Of a stretch of DNA of 12,514 nt, positions 5,814-12,514 are shown piece by piece. The stretch is taken from positions 1 through 12,514 of the forward strand of contig JBGQHM010000189.1 of assembly GCA_041497995.1 (NCBI GenBank). The letters run 5' to 3'. This stretch comes from DATKMS01 sp041497995. Its GTDB lineage: Bacteria; Desulfobacterota; Binatia; HRBIN30. Each line of letters opens with the position of its first letter. Positions within the stretch are counted from its first letter, which is position 1. The position numbers and the translations under genes are program-made. The notes under the pieces are model-generated. The model saw only the letters and a list, made by a program, of their open reading frames with translations, did no database searches and was not told the origin of the DNA.

Positions 5814-6779
5814 ATGAGCGCCCTCGTCGAGCTCCGCCAGTTGAGGAAGTACTTCCCTGTCCGCGGCGGTCTCTTCAGCCCGCGCGAGTTCGTGCGCGCG
5901 GTCGACGGTATCGACCTCAGCGTCCAGTCCGGCGAGACGCTCGGCATCGTCGGCGAGTCGGGGTGCGGGAAATCCACGCTGGGCCGACTCATCCTCCGCC
6001 TGCTCGAACCAACCAGCGGCGAAGTATGGATCGGCGGTGAGCGGCTCGCTGCCCTGAGTCCCAAGGCGTTGCGGCAGAAGCGGCGCGAGATGCAGATCAT
6101 TTTCCAGGACCCATACGGTTCGCTGAACCCACGGATGCGCGTCGGGAGCATCGTCGGCGAGGGGTTGGAGATCCACGGCTTGGCGAGCGGTGCAGAGAAG
6201 CGGCGGCGGGTGATGGAATTGCTGGAACGCGTCGGCCTGCGCTCCGACGCGTACGACCGCTACCCGCACGAGTTCAGCGGCGGCCAGCGGCAACGCATCG
6301 GTATCGCGCGGGCTTTGGCGGTCCAGCCCAAGCTCATCGTTGCCGACGAGCCGGTGTCCGCGCTCGACGTCTCCATCCAGGCGCAAATCGTCAACCTGCT
6401 GCAGGATCTGCAGGAGGAGCGTGGCCTCACCTACGTTTTCATCGCACATGACCTGCGCGTTGTTGAGCACATCAGCCACCGCGTGGCCATCATGTACCTC
6501 GGGAAGATCGTCGAGCAGGCGGACAGCGCTGAGATCTACCGCAACCCGCGGCATCCCTACACCCGAGCGCTGCTCTCGGCTGTACCCGTTGCGGATCCAA
6601 CGGCGCGGCGCGAGCGCATGCTGCTCCCTGGTGATGTGCCGAGTCCGATCCACCCTCCACCCGGCTGCCCGTTCCACCCGCGCTGCAAATTTGCAGAGGA
6701 ACGGTGTCGCTCTCAAGAACCAAACCTGCTAATGGGGAACCAGGCGCATGCAGTGGCCTGTCATGTATTCCCAACATAA
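5814..6779 (+). CDS. Oligopeptide/dipeptide ABC transporter ATPase, OppF/DppF type
   Basis: A 321-residue partner of the preceding ATPase. It has Walker A GESGCGKS (47-54), Q-loop FQDPYGSLNPRM (Q98), signature FSGGQRQR (154-161), Walker B LIVADEP (174-180), D-loop SALDVS (182-187) and switch His in FIAHDLR (H212). YPHEFSGGQRQRIGIARAL is typical of OppF/DppF. The C-terminal extension carries cysteines at 285, 291, 298 and 316, the same spacing as the OppD-like protein. The N-terminal KYFPVRGGLF segment is also OppF-like. ATG 5814 is chosen because it starts exactly where the family does; the open frame continues far upstream but there encodes out-of-frame shadow of the neighbour and the repeat. 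GGAAG lies just before the start. The 181-base gap from the OppD gene, filled by a repeat, is wider than usual for this pair. Confidence 0.93.
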   Translation: MSALVELRQLRKYFPVRGGLFSPREFVRAVDGIDLSVQSGETLGIVGESGCGKSTLGRLILRLLEPTSGEVWIGGERLAALSPKALRQKRREMQIIFQDPYGSLNPRMRVGSIVGEGLEIHGLASGAEKRRRVMELLERVGLRSDAYDRYPHEFSGGQRQRIGIARALAVQPKLIVADEPVSALDVSIQAQIVNLLQDLQEERGLTYVFIAHDLRVVEHISHRVAIMYLGKIVEQADSAEIYRNPRHPYTRALLSAVPVADPTARRERMLLPGDVPSPIHPPPGCPFHPRCKFAEERCRSQEPNLLMGNQAHAVACHVFPT

Positions 6780-6818
6780 GGCGCGACCCTGAGCGAGCGG
6801 GGAGGAAGGAGGACGGCG

Positions 6819-7286
6819 GTGTTCTGGAAAGATCGAGGGGGTTTCAAGCCAGGGACGAAGCGTGTCGTGCCGATTCCGGTCGGCCCCAAGGTATCGGAGA
6901 GCCAGTTGCTCACACCGGTGCCCGTGTTGCGTCCGTCGTTAGGGCCCGACACTGCAGTGAGTGGCCGCCTCAGTTTCACGGTGCCAACCCGTATCGACGG
7001 GCGCTTGCGTGGCGAGGTGCGCGCGACGGACTTACTCGTGGTCGGAGAAGACGCGCTTGTCGAGGGTGTCGTGCGCGCCCTCAAGCTCGTTGTGCTGGGT
7101 GAAGTGCGCGGCGACATCCGAGGCGCCGAGCGTGTGGAGGTTGGCCCCGGCGGGCGCCTGATGGGTACCGTCGAAACGCAGAGCCTGGTCGTCAAGGAGG
7201 GCGGGTGCCTGGATGGGGACTGCCGCATCTCGCCGCCGCGCACCGCATTGCGTGTCGTGCATCCGGTGCCTGCGACAACTGCGTAA
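6819..7286 (+). CDS. Bactofilin family protein (DUF583)
   Basis: A 155-residue bactofilin. These cytoskeletal proteins fold as a right-handed beta-helix and polymerise without nucleotide into filaments involved in cell shape, stalk or pole organisation and envelope synthesis. Residues about 47-137 show the repeating turns: VSGRLSFTVPTRIDGRLRGE, VRATDLLVVGEDALVEG, VVRALKLVVLGEVRGDI, AERVEVGPGGRLMGTV, TQSLVVKEGGCLDGDC, spaced roughly every 17-18 residues with glycine at the corners. The first 45 residues are a proline-rich disordered tail, and a short Pro-rich tail follows the core. Bactofilins often have such tails for membrane or partner binding. The start is GTG 6819, supported by AAGGAGG at 6806-6812, six bases upstream. 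It begins 39 bases after the OppF-like gene and precedes a hydrolase gene. Confidence 0.87.
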   Translation: MFWKDRGGFKPGTKRVVPIPVGPKVSESQLLTPVPVLRPSLGPDTAVSGRLSFTVPTRIDGRLRGEVRATDLLVVGEDALVEGVVRALKLVVLGEVRGDIRGAERVEVGPGGRLMGTVETQSLVVKEGGCLDGDCRISPPRTALRVVHPVPATTA

Positions 7287-7342
7287 GACGCACTTCACGT
7301 CCGTCCACTCTTTCTCCGGTTCACGGTCTCCGCTCAGCCCGC

Positions 7343-8005
7343 ATGGCTGTTGAGCGCTTGCAGATCGCGGTCGGCGCCGGGACCGTGTCAGCCGTCGTTG
7401 CGCATCCCGCGTCCCCAGCCGCTTCCGCGTGCGTCGTCATCTTGGCGCACGGCGCTGGGAGCGACATGAACAATCCCTTCTTGTGTGCCGTGCACGAAGG
7501 TCTTGCCGAGCGCGGCTACCTCAGCGTGAAGTTCAACTTTCCATACACGGAAGGCGGCCGGCGGGCGCCCGACCGCGCGCCAGTTCTCGAGGACTGTTAT
7601 CGTCACGTCGTGGCCGCGATGCGCAGCCGCGCCCCTGGTCGCATCGTGATTGGCGGCAAATCGATGGGCGGTCGCATGGCGTCACATCTGGCGGCGCAGG
7701 GTGAGGAGGTCAGTGGCCTGATCTTCCTCGGCTACCCGTTGCACCCGCCCGGGAAGGTGGAGCAGTTGCGCGTTGCCCACCTCCCCAAGATCCGAGTGCC
7801 CATGCTGTTCCTGGCCGGTACCCGCGACCCGCTGTGTCGACTCGATCTTCTCCAACAGATGCTTACGCACCTACACGCCGACCTGCACGTGATCGACGGC
7901 GGCGACCACTCGTTCAACGTACCTAAGCGGATGAAACGAGCGACACGCGACGTGTGGGACGAGATCATCCGCGTCAGTGCAGAGTGGTTGGACACACTGA
8001 CGTGA
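7343..8005 (+). CDS. Small alpha/beta hydrolase, KANL3/Tex30-like
   Basis: A 220-residue alpha/beta hydrolase resembling the KANL3/Tex30 or COG3571 group, predicted esterases or hydrolases of unknown substrate. The oxyanion segment is LAHGAGSDMNNPF (34-46). GGKSMGGRMAS carries the nucleophile Ser107 in a G-x-S-x-G motif. Asp162 in LAGTRDPLC and His189 in DGGDHSF complete a catalytic triad. FNFPYTEGGRRAPD (64-77) is typical of the group. ATG 7343 is chosen because the conserved fold starts right after it; the frame is open upstream to 7205 but that part overlaps the bactofilin and shows no domain. There is no good ribosome binding site. It begins 57 bases after the bactofilin gene and has no signal peptide. 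Confidence 0.85.
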   Translation: MAVERLQIAVGAGTVSAVVAHPASPAASACVVILAHGAGSDMNNPFLCAVHEGLAERGYLSVKFNFPYTEGGRRAPDRAPVLEDCYRHVVAAMRSRAPGRIVIGGKSMGGRMASHLAAQGEEVSGLIFLGYPLHPPGKVEQLRVAHLPKIRVPMLFLAGTRDPLCRLDLLQQMLTHLHADLHVIDGGDHSFNVPKRMKRATRDVWDEIIRVSAEWLDTLT

Positions 8006-8042
8006 GCGCGCATACGCGTCCACACCCATCCAGGAGGATGTC

Positions 8043-8351
8043 ATGGCAGACGAACCGCAAGAGCAGCAACATCAGATCTCGATTCAAATGGACCCGCAGA
8101 ACGCCACCGGCGTCTATTCGAACCTGATGATGATCAGCCACCGGAAGGAAGAGTTCATTCTCGACTTTCTCTTCGTGCAACCGCAGCGCACGCCGCAGGG
8201 GCAGGCCATCGCCAACCTGCGGGCTCGGGTCATCACCAGCCCTGAGCACATGAAGCGCATCCTCAAGGCGATGGAGGAGAACATCGGCCGCTACGAGCAA
8301 ACCTTCGGTCCGATCCAGCCCGCGACCGACATGCCGAAGGTCATGCACTGA
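8043..8351 (+). CDS. DUF3467 family protein
   Basis: A 102-residue acidic small protein matching DUF3467, a bacterial family of unknown function. The diagnostic core is GVYSNLMMISHRKEEFILDF (23-42), then FVQPQ, a positively charged ARVITSPEHMKRILKAMEEN segment and a terminal IGRYEQTFGPI. The start ATG 8043 has a strong AGGAGG (8032-8037) five bases upstream; an ATG at 8038 is out of frame. It follows the hydrolase gene by 37 bases on the same strand and ends 49 bases before the converging gene. The strong ribosome binding site suggests high expression relative to the preceding gene. No enzymatic motif is visible. Confidence 0.87.
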   Translation: MADEPQEQQHQISIQMDPQNATGVYSNLMMISHRKEEFILDFLFVQPQRTPQGQAIANLRARVITSPEHMKRILKAMEENIGRYEQTFGPIQPATDMPKVMH

Positions 8352-8400
8352 GCCGAAGTGGCGGTGACCCATGGTCGCCCCGAACGGAGGGGCTCCTGTT

Positions 8401-11400
8401 TCACTCTGGTGGTGTGGGCGGCGGCGCACTGGGTGGCGCGGCCAAACCCTGCGCAAACGGAGCAGGCTCATCACGCAGGAACGTGAGGAGTTCCGCTTCC
8501 GCCAGCGCAGCGAGCGGGTGACCGGTCTCGCGATAGCAGCGAGCGCGGCGGGAGAGGAAGGCGCGGTTCCACGGCACATAGGGTTCCAGAGGCTGCAGGG
8601 CCTCGGCACAGAGCTGTTGCGAGTCCACCTTGAAAGCGATCTCCAGGGCGGCGGCGACGCGCCTGTCGTTCAGGACCTCGACGGAGAACGGCTGCCGCAG
8701 CGCGGCATATAAGCGTTTGCCAGCGGCCTTATCCTGTTTCGCCAGCTGCGCTACGACATCGGGCATACGGGCCATGAGCGAAGGCATCGGCCACGGATCG
8801 TCGTGGTAGCGGGTCGTAGCGGCAACAAGTGCGTCGGCCGCTTCGTGTACGTTGCCCTGTTTCCAACGTAACATCCCCAGGAGGGCGTCCGCTTCCGTCG
8901 GTTCGAAGTCGCGCAGTTGGTCGATGTATCGCAGCGCCGCATCATCGCCTTGATTGGCTAGCGCCGCGGCGACGACGATGGTCTCGACTGGACCGATCGG
9001 CTCACGCGGCTGCGCCCGCCACGCCGTCAGGGCAGCGTCAAGATCGCCACGAACGTAGTGGGCTTGCGCCTCCCCTCGCTTGCGACGCTCCGGACTTTCG
9101 TAGGGCCTGTCAGGGGGTGGCACGTCCGACACGGTGTAAAGAGCAATGCGTTCGTCTGCGACCCGGCCCCAGTCGACCTCACCACCGTGCAACTTCGGGC
9201 GATCCTCATTGCGGCTGCGCATGGTTCGTACCAGTTCGTCGACCTCGAAGAGTTGAGTGCGGCCCACACTGCGGGCAAATGCGAACTCCACGAGGGTCCG
9301 ATCGTCGGTGTTGACGAGGTCGCCCTCGCTGTCTGCGATGGCACGTGCCAGCGACGGGCTGGCAACGTAACGCGCCAGGAATCCTTCCAGGTCAGTTGCC
9401 CGCCACGTCATGGCCAGGGCGGTCTTGTACGGCTCTTCGCCGATGCGCGCGCGGAGTCGGGCGACATCGTAGTCGATCGGCCGCATTGACGCGACGAGCA
9501 GCAGATCCACCGGGTGCGTGCGCCACGTTTCTACCACCGGGAACACCGACGCCATTGTGGCGTACTCGGTGCGCACCGTCTGGCTATCGACCTCGTAGGC
9601 CTGCAGCCACTGCAGGAAGATGCCACCCTCGGCCAGGCGTGCCGCGACCGCACGGTAGAACTCTTGCGTAAACAAGCTTGCGACGCCGGCGCGATACGGG
9701 TTGGACGGCTCGGAAAAGATGATGTCGTACCGCTGTGCTGTCGTGAGCAGCAGCTCACGGGCGTCGCCCATGAAGATGTGCACCTTGGGGTTGTCGAGCA
9801 CATTGTGATTCACTGGCGCCGACACCCGTGCCACTTCCAGGATGGCTGGCTCCAGTTCGACGACGTCGACGCGCTCCATCGACGGAATCGCTGCCAGCCA
9901 ACCAGCGGTACTACCGGTGCCAAGCCCAATCACTAGGGCGCGCCGTGGGCGCGGGTGGAGAATCGCGCCGACCAGCCCTCCCATGACTTGGGTCGCCGCA
10001 TCGAACCGAGCGTCCCCGTCGGCCTTACCATTGACCAGGAAGGAGAGACCGGTGCCGCGCTCCAGCGCGACGCTGCTCTCGACCCCATCCGCGCTCCACG
10101 TGATGTCGCGCCGGCGGGAGTTGATCCAATCCCGCACACGATTCGGCGTGGCGCCCTCGAAGTGGACACGGCCCGCGCCGATCGGACTGTGTCGCCAGGC
10201 TGCGGTTGGTCCAGTTGCGGCGAGCAGCAGGAGTGCGCCAGCGGCCACGCCTGCTGCGACGAGCAGGCCGGCGGAATCTCTGTCGGTGTGCAACGAGAAC
10301 CACATCGCGCTGACTGCGAGCACCACGAGCAGGCAGACGACCGCGGCCCATGTCCCGGTCGCTGACAGCGCCGGCAGCAAACCGAAGCCGCCCGCCAAAG
10401 ATCCCAGGATAGCCCCCAGCGTGTTCCACGCGTAAGTCAGACCAACGTGTCGGCCGATCTTCTCACCGCCCTCACCTAGCAGGGCGATCAACAGCGGAAA
10501 CTGCACCCCGGCCACAAACGCCGCAGGCAAAACCACGACCCCAGCGACGGCTGCCCACCCCAATGCCAGACCGAAGAAGCCGAGCAGATCGAGCGAGCGC
10601 AAGGCGATCGTGAGCAGTGCGAGTCGGTCACCGAGTGCGTAGGGAAGTGCTATGCACAGCGCTTCGAGCGCGCAGGTGAATGCGAAGCCGCGCACAGTCG
10701 CAGGGCGATCGTTGCCGGACAGAGCGTAGGCCGTGCTTCCCAAGCCCACGCCCAGTAACGCGACGGCGAGAATCAGGCCGAAGGTGAACGACGACCCGCC
10801 GAGGAGCGGCCCGAGCATGCGGTACCACACCAATTCCATGAGCAAGAACGCAAAGCCCACGGCCGCTGCGGCTGTGAAGACGAACCACGCGGGGACTTGG
10901 GTCGCCGCTATTGCCGAGGGTTTCGGCGCGGTGCCGGTGCGCGCGCCTGCGGCCGGCTTACCGAAACCGTGGGCGAGGCGGCGCGCCGTCATGCCGATCA
11001 GCACGTTCGCCACGCATGCGAGCCACAGCGTGGTGCGCGTGCCGTACGCCTCGAGCATGAAAAAGGTGGAGATGAGCGCTCCGGTGACGGCGCCCAGGGT
11101 GTTCACGCCGTAGAGCACGGCGAGGTGGCGCCGGCTCACGTCCTCATCCGTTTCGACGGCCTTAGCGGCTGCTGGGAGTGTCCCACCCATCAGGAACGTG
11201 GGAACCGCGAGCACCAATGTGGCCAGGACTAACCGCGCCACCGTGGCTCCGCCAAGGCCGAGCACGACGGAGCCACCGAGCGCGATATACGCACGGCGCG
11301 CCAACCAGACGAGACCAGGCGTGACTGCGGCCGCCGCGGCGATACTCAGCTCGAGATTGGCATAGAACGCCAGTGGCTGCGCGTGTCGGTCGGCGCGCCG

Positions 11401-11580
11401 CCCCAACAGCGCGCCGCCCGCGCCGAGCCCGCCCATGAAGATTGCCAACACAGCGGCCGACGCTGCCGTCGATGCGCCGAAGATCAAACGCATCTCCCGT
11501 AGCCACGCCACCTGGTAGATCAGCGCACAGGTTCCCGAGCCGAAGAGCAGGGCCGCGACCTTGGCCAGACGTGCGCGCAT
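8401..11580 (-). CDS. Fused polytopic membrane / spermidine-synthase-like protein with helical-repeat tail
   Basis: A 1059-residue protein of the 'fused MFS/spermidine synthase' type. Residues 1 to about 455 hold many hydrophobic segments in two halves, starting KVAALLFGSGTCALIYQVAW and, after a linker at 205-230, FTAAAAVGFAFLLMELVWYR; the similarity of the two openings suggests internal duplication. Residues about 495-700 form a Rossmann-like SAM-binding domain: VIGLGTGSTAGWLA (550-563), VVELEP with Glu576, MGDARELL (604-611) and FSEPSNPYRAGVASLF (622-637). True spermidine synthases have an Asp-x-x-Asp motif at the last site; here it reads EPSNP, so aminopropyl transfer is doubtful. Residues about 835-930 look like TPR helices, and the C-terminus is Ala/Pro-rich. 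ATG 11580 follows AGGGG by four bases. It converges on the DUF3467 gene and diverges from the TPR gene at 11697. Confidence 0.88.
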   Translation of the reverse strand: MRARLAKVAALLFGSGTCALIYQVAWLREMRLIFGASTAASAAVLAIFMGGLGAGGALLGRRADRHAQPLAFYANLELSIAAAAAVTPGLVWLARRAYIALGGSVVLGLGGATVARLVLATLVLAVPTFLMGGTLPAAAKAVETDEDVSRRHLAVLYGVNTLGAVTGALISTFFMLEAYGTRTTLWLACVANVLIGMTARRLAHGFGKPAAGARTGTAPKPSAIAATQVPAWFVFTAAAAVGFAFLLMELVWYRMLGPLLGGSSFTFGLILAVALLGVGLGSTAYALSGNDRPATVRGFAFTCALEALCIALPYALGDRLALLTIALRSLDLLGFFGLALGWAAVAGVVVLPAAFVAGVQFPLLIALLGEGGEKIGRHVGLTYAWNTLGAILGSLAGGFGLLPALSATGTWAAVVCLLVVLAVSAMWFSLHTDRDSAGLLVAAGVAAGALLLLAATGPTAAWRHSPIGAGRVHFEGATPNRVRDWINSRRRDITWSADGVESSVALERGTGLSFLVNGKADGDARFDAATQVMGGLVGAILHPRPRRALVIGLGTGSTAGWLAAIPSMERVDVVELEPAILEVARVSAPVNHNVLDNPKVHIFMGDARELLLTTAQRYDIIFSEPSNPYRAGVASLFTQEFYRAVAARLAEGGIFLQWLQAYEVDSQTVRTEYATMASVFPVVETWRTHPVDLLLVASMRPIDYDVARLRARIGEEPYKTALAMTWRATDLEGFLARYVASPSLARAIADSEGDLVNTDDRTLVEFAFARSVGRTQLFEVDELVRTMRSRNEDRPKLHGGEVDWGRVADERIALYTVSDVPPPDRPYESPERRKRGEAQAHYVRGDLDAALTAWRAQPREPIGPVETIVVAAALANQGDDAALRYIDQLRDFEPTEADALLGMLRWKQGNVHEAADALVAATTRYHDDPWPMPSLMARMPDVVAQLAKQDKAAGKRLYAALRQPFSVEVLNDRRVAAALEIAFKVDSQQLCAEALQPLEPYVPWNRAFLSRRARCYRETGHPLAALAEAELLTFLRDEPAPFAQGLAAPPSAPPPTPPE

Positions 11581-11696
11581 GTTGCCCCTCTCACACAGCC
11601 GTTCCTGTAGCTACTACGGCCTCGGGGTACAGCGCAAATCACAGGGGGAAAGATGGGTGGAAGTGACGCCGACCCGCGGGTAGACTGACCCAGCGT
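11581..11696. other. Divergent intergenic region
   Basis: These 116 bases separate two divergent genes and must hold both start regions. Neither strand shows a good -35/-10 pair; the best leftward candidate is TTTGCG with TAGTAG 16 bases later, which is weak. The leftward gene has AGGGG just before its start. I see no dyad convincing enough to call an operator. Confidence 0.35.
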
Positions 11697-12514
11697 ATGG
11701 ATGACGGGAGGGTCTTCGATCTTATCCTCCTAGGGTACCGCAACGACATCGCACGGGCGCGGACCCTGGAGTACCTCGACCAGTTGCCGCTGGCGCTGGG
11801 GCCAGCCCAGGTCGATCGCGGCGCGGAGCTGCCGCAGCGGCTGTTTACGGCGCTCGATCGCGAGCGCGCACAGCGGTTGCGCGCGGCGCTCGAGGCGTGC
11901 GGTGCGCAGGTGGCGCTCGCACAGGTCAGCGTTGCCGACGAGGAGCCAAGCGTGGGGGTGCCGCTGGTTGAGCTACCAGCCGTACGCGCACACGCGCCTC
12001 GTCCGTTCATCATCCTCCTCGTAGTCGCCCTCGGTGCGGCCGCGTATCTCTGGCGTGCGGGTGAGCCGATGCTGCGTCAACCGCCGTTGCCGCCACGTGC
12101 TGAGCCGCTGACCGCCCACAGCTCGAACCCCGGCCAGCCCGAAGCGGCACCCGACTATCCCGAGGCGGTGCAACCGCTGCAGGCGGCCCCCGAGGTGAAT
12201 GAACGCGCCGACGTCCTGCGCACGCGCGGCATTGCGCAACTCCGCGAAGGCGACTACCCCGCAGCCGCGACAGCGCTCGAACGGGCGCTGCAGCTCGCAC
12301 CGAAGGATCCGAACGCGTTGCTGGCGCTGGCCGAGGTCTACCTCAAGCAAGACAAGCGTCCGCAGGCGCTCGACCTGCTGCATCGTGCGAAGGAAGCGGG
12401 CGTGCGCAGCCCAGAGCTCGACAAGAGGATGCAGCAGCTGAGCCGCGAGGTGGACGCTGAATGGGACTTCTTGCAGACGGAGAGTGCCCACTTCCGTGTC
12501 AGCTTCGCGGACAC
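11697..12514 (+). CDS. bL12-C-terminal-like domain / transmembrane / TPR protein (partial, runs off the window)
   Basis: An open frame of 272 codons continuing past the last base, beginning MDDGRVFDLILLGYRNDIAR. Residues 5-76 resemble the C-terminal domain of ribosomal protein bL12: FDLILLGYRNDIARARTLEY opens it and RAQRLRAALEACGAQVAL closes it, like bL12's 'EEAEKIKAQLEEAGAKVEL'. A linker and one membrane helix follow (about 103-119, PFIILLVVALGAAAYLW). A Pro/Ala-rich stretch (123-165) precedes two TPR units (about 172-235), including GIAQLREGDYPAAATALERA and ALLALAEVYLKQDKRPQALD. The visible end, ESAHFRVSFAD, resembles the lead-in to the peptidase-MA-like domain that often follows TPRs, but that domain would lie outside the window. 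ATG 11697 is the first good start; an in-frame stop lies at 11664-11666 and the ribosome binding site is weak. Topology would put the bL12-like part inside and the TPRs outside. Confidence 0.75.
   Translation, partial: MDDGRVFDLILLGYRNDIARARTLEYLDQLPLALGPAQVDRGAELPQRLFTALDRERAQRLRAALEACGAQVALAQVSVADEEPSVGVPLVELPAVRAHAPRPFIILLVVALGAAAYLWRAGEPMLRQPPLPPRAEPLTAHSSNPGQPEAAPDYPEAVQPLQAAPEVNERADVLRTRGIAQLREGDYPAAATALERALQLAPKDPNALLALAEVYLKQDKRPQALDLLHRAKEAGVRSPELDKRMQQLSREVDAEWDFLQTESAHFRVSFAD

Noticed and set aside
5626..5817. Small rightward frame of 63 codons between the ATPase genes
   Set aside because: Its peptide (HSREGGNP, PAFAGMT) is the usual spurious translation of this type of repeat.
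7205..7342. Upstream extension of the alpha/beta hydrolase
   Set aside because: It overlaps the bactofilin gene and encodes no conserved hydrolase sequence; ATG 7343 fits the start of the fold.
8377..8393. Possible terminator hairpin between the converging genes (GCCCC/GGGGC)
   Set aside because: The stem is only five base pairs with a seven-base loop and no clear T-run on either side.

Overview
The window is about 12.5 kb of GC-rich, densely coding bacterial chromosome. No rRNA, tRNA, CRISPR array, integrase or transposase is visible. Ribosome binding sites are bacterial (AGGAGG-type before several genes), some starts are GTG, and a dispersed repeat of the 'ATTCCCGCGAAGGCGGGAAT' kind sits between two genes. 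A Thr-Pro-rich linker in a secreted protein, a large COG2159 amidohydrolase, a bactofilin and a giant fused membrane protein with a spermidine-synthase-like domain together suggest a deltaproteobacterial-type or Candidatus Binatota-like environmental bacterium. That placement is inference and cannot be fixed from this window.

Left end (1-921): two inverted repeats at the edge, then a leftward type II toxin-antitoxin operon (ribbon-helix-helix antitoxin at 489-737, MazF/PemK toxin at 142-513, overlapping by 25 bases). Its promoter is unusually clear, with a 15-bp palindrome filling most of the -35/-10 spacer. The same 184-base gap carries a second dyad and a candidate promoter for the rightward amidohydrolase.

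Centre left (922-4507): a metal-dependent amidohydrolase of 476 residues, then two tandem paralogous genes for exported proteins of no recognised family. The paralogs share six aligned cysteines and many motifs. The second has an extra Thr-Pro-rich linker near its N-terminus.

Centre (4658-8351): five rightward genes. Two are OppD/OppF-type peptide ABC transporter ATPases, with no permease or binding protein nearby and a 69-bp repeat between them. They are followed by a bactofilin, a small KANL3/Tex30-like alpha/beta hydrolase and a DUF3467 protein. The last three could be one transcript.

Right (8401-12514): a 1059-residue leftward gene encoding a polytopic membrane region, a spermidine-synthase-like Rossmann domain and a helical-repeat tail. 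Divergent from it is a gene cut off by the window end. It has a domain resembling the ribosomal protein bL12 C-terminal domain, one membrane helix and TPR repeats, and it is still open at the last base.

I see no defence island or other clearly new multi-gene system. The least explained items are the six-cysteine paralog pair, the bL12-like/TPR protein and the operator-in-spacer toxin-antitoxin promoter.
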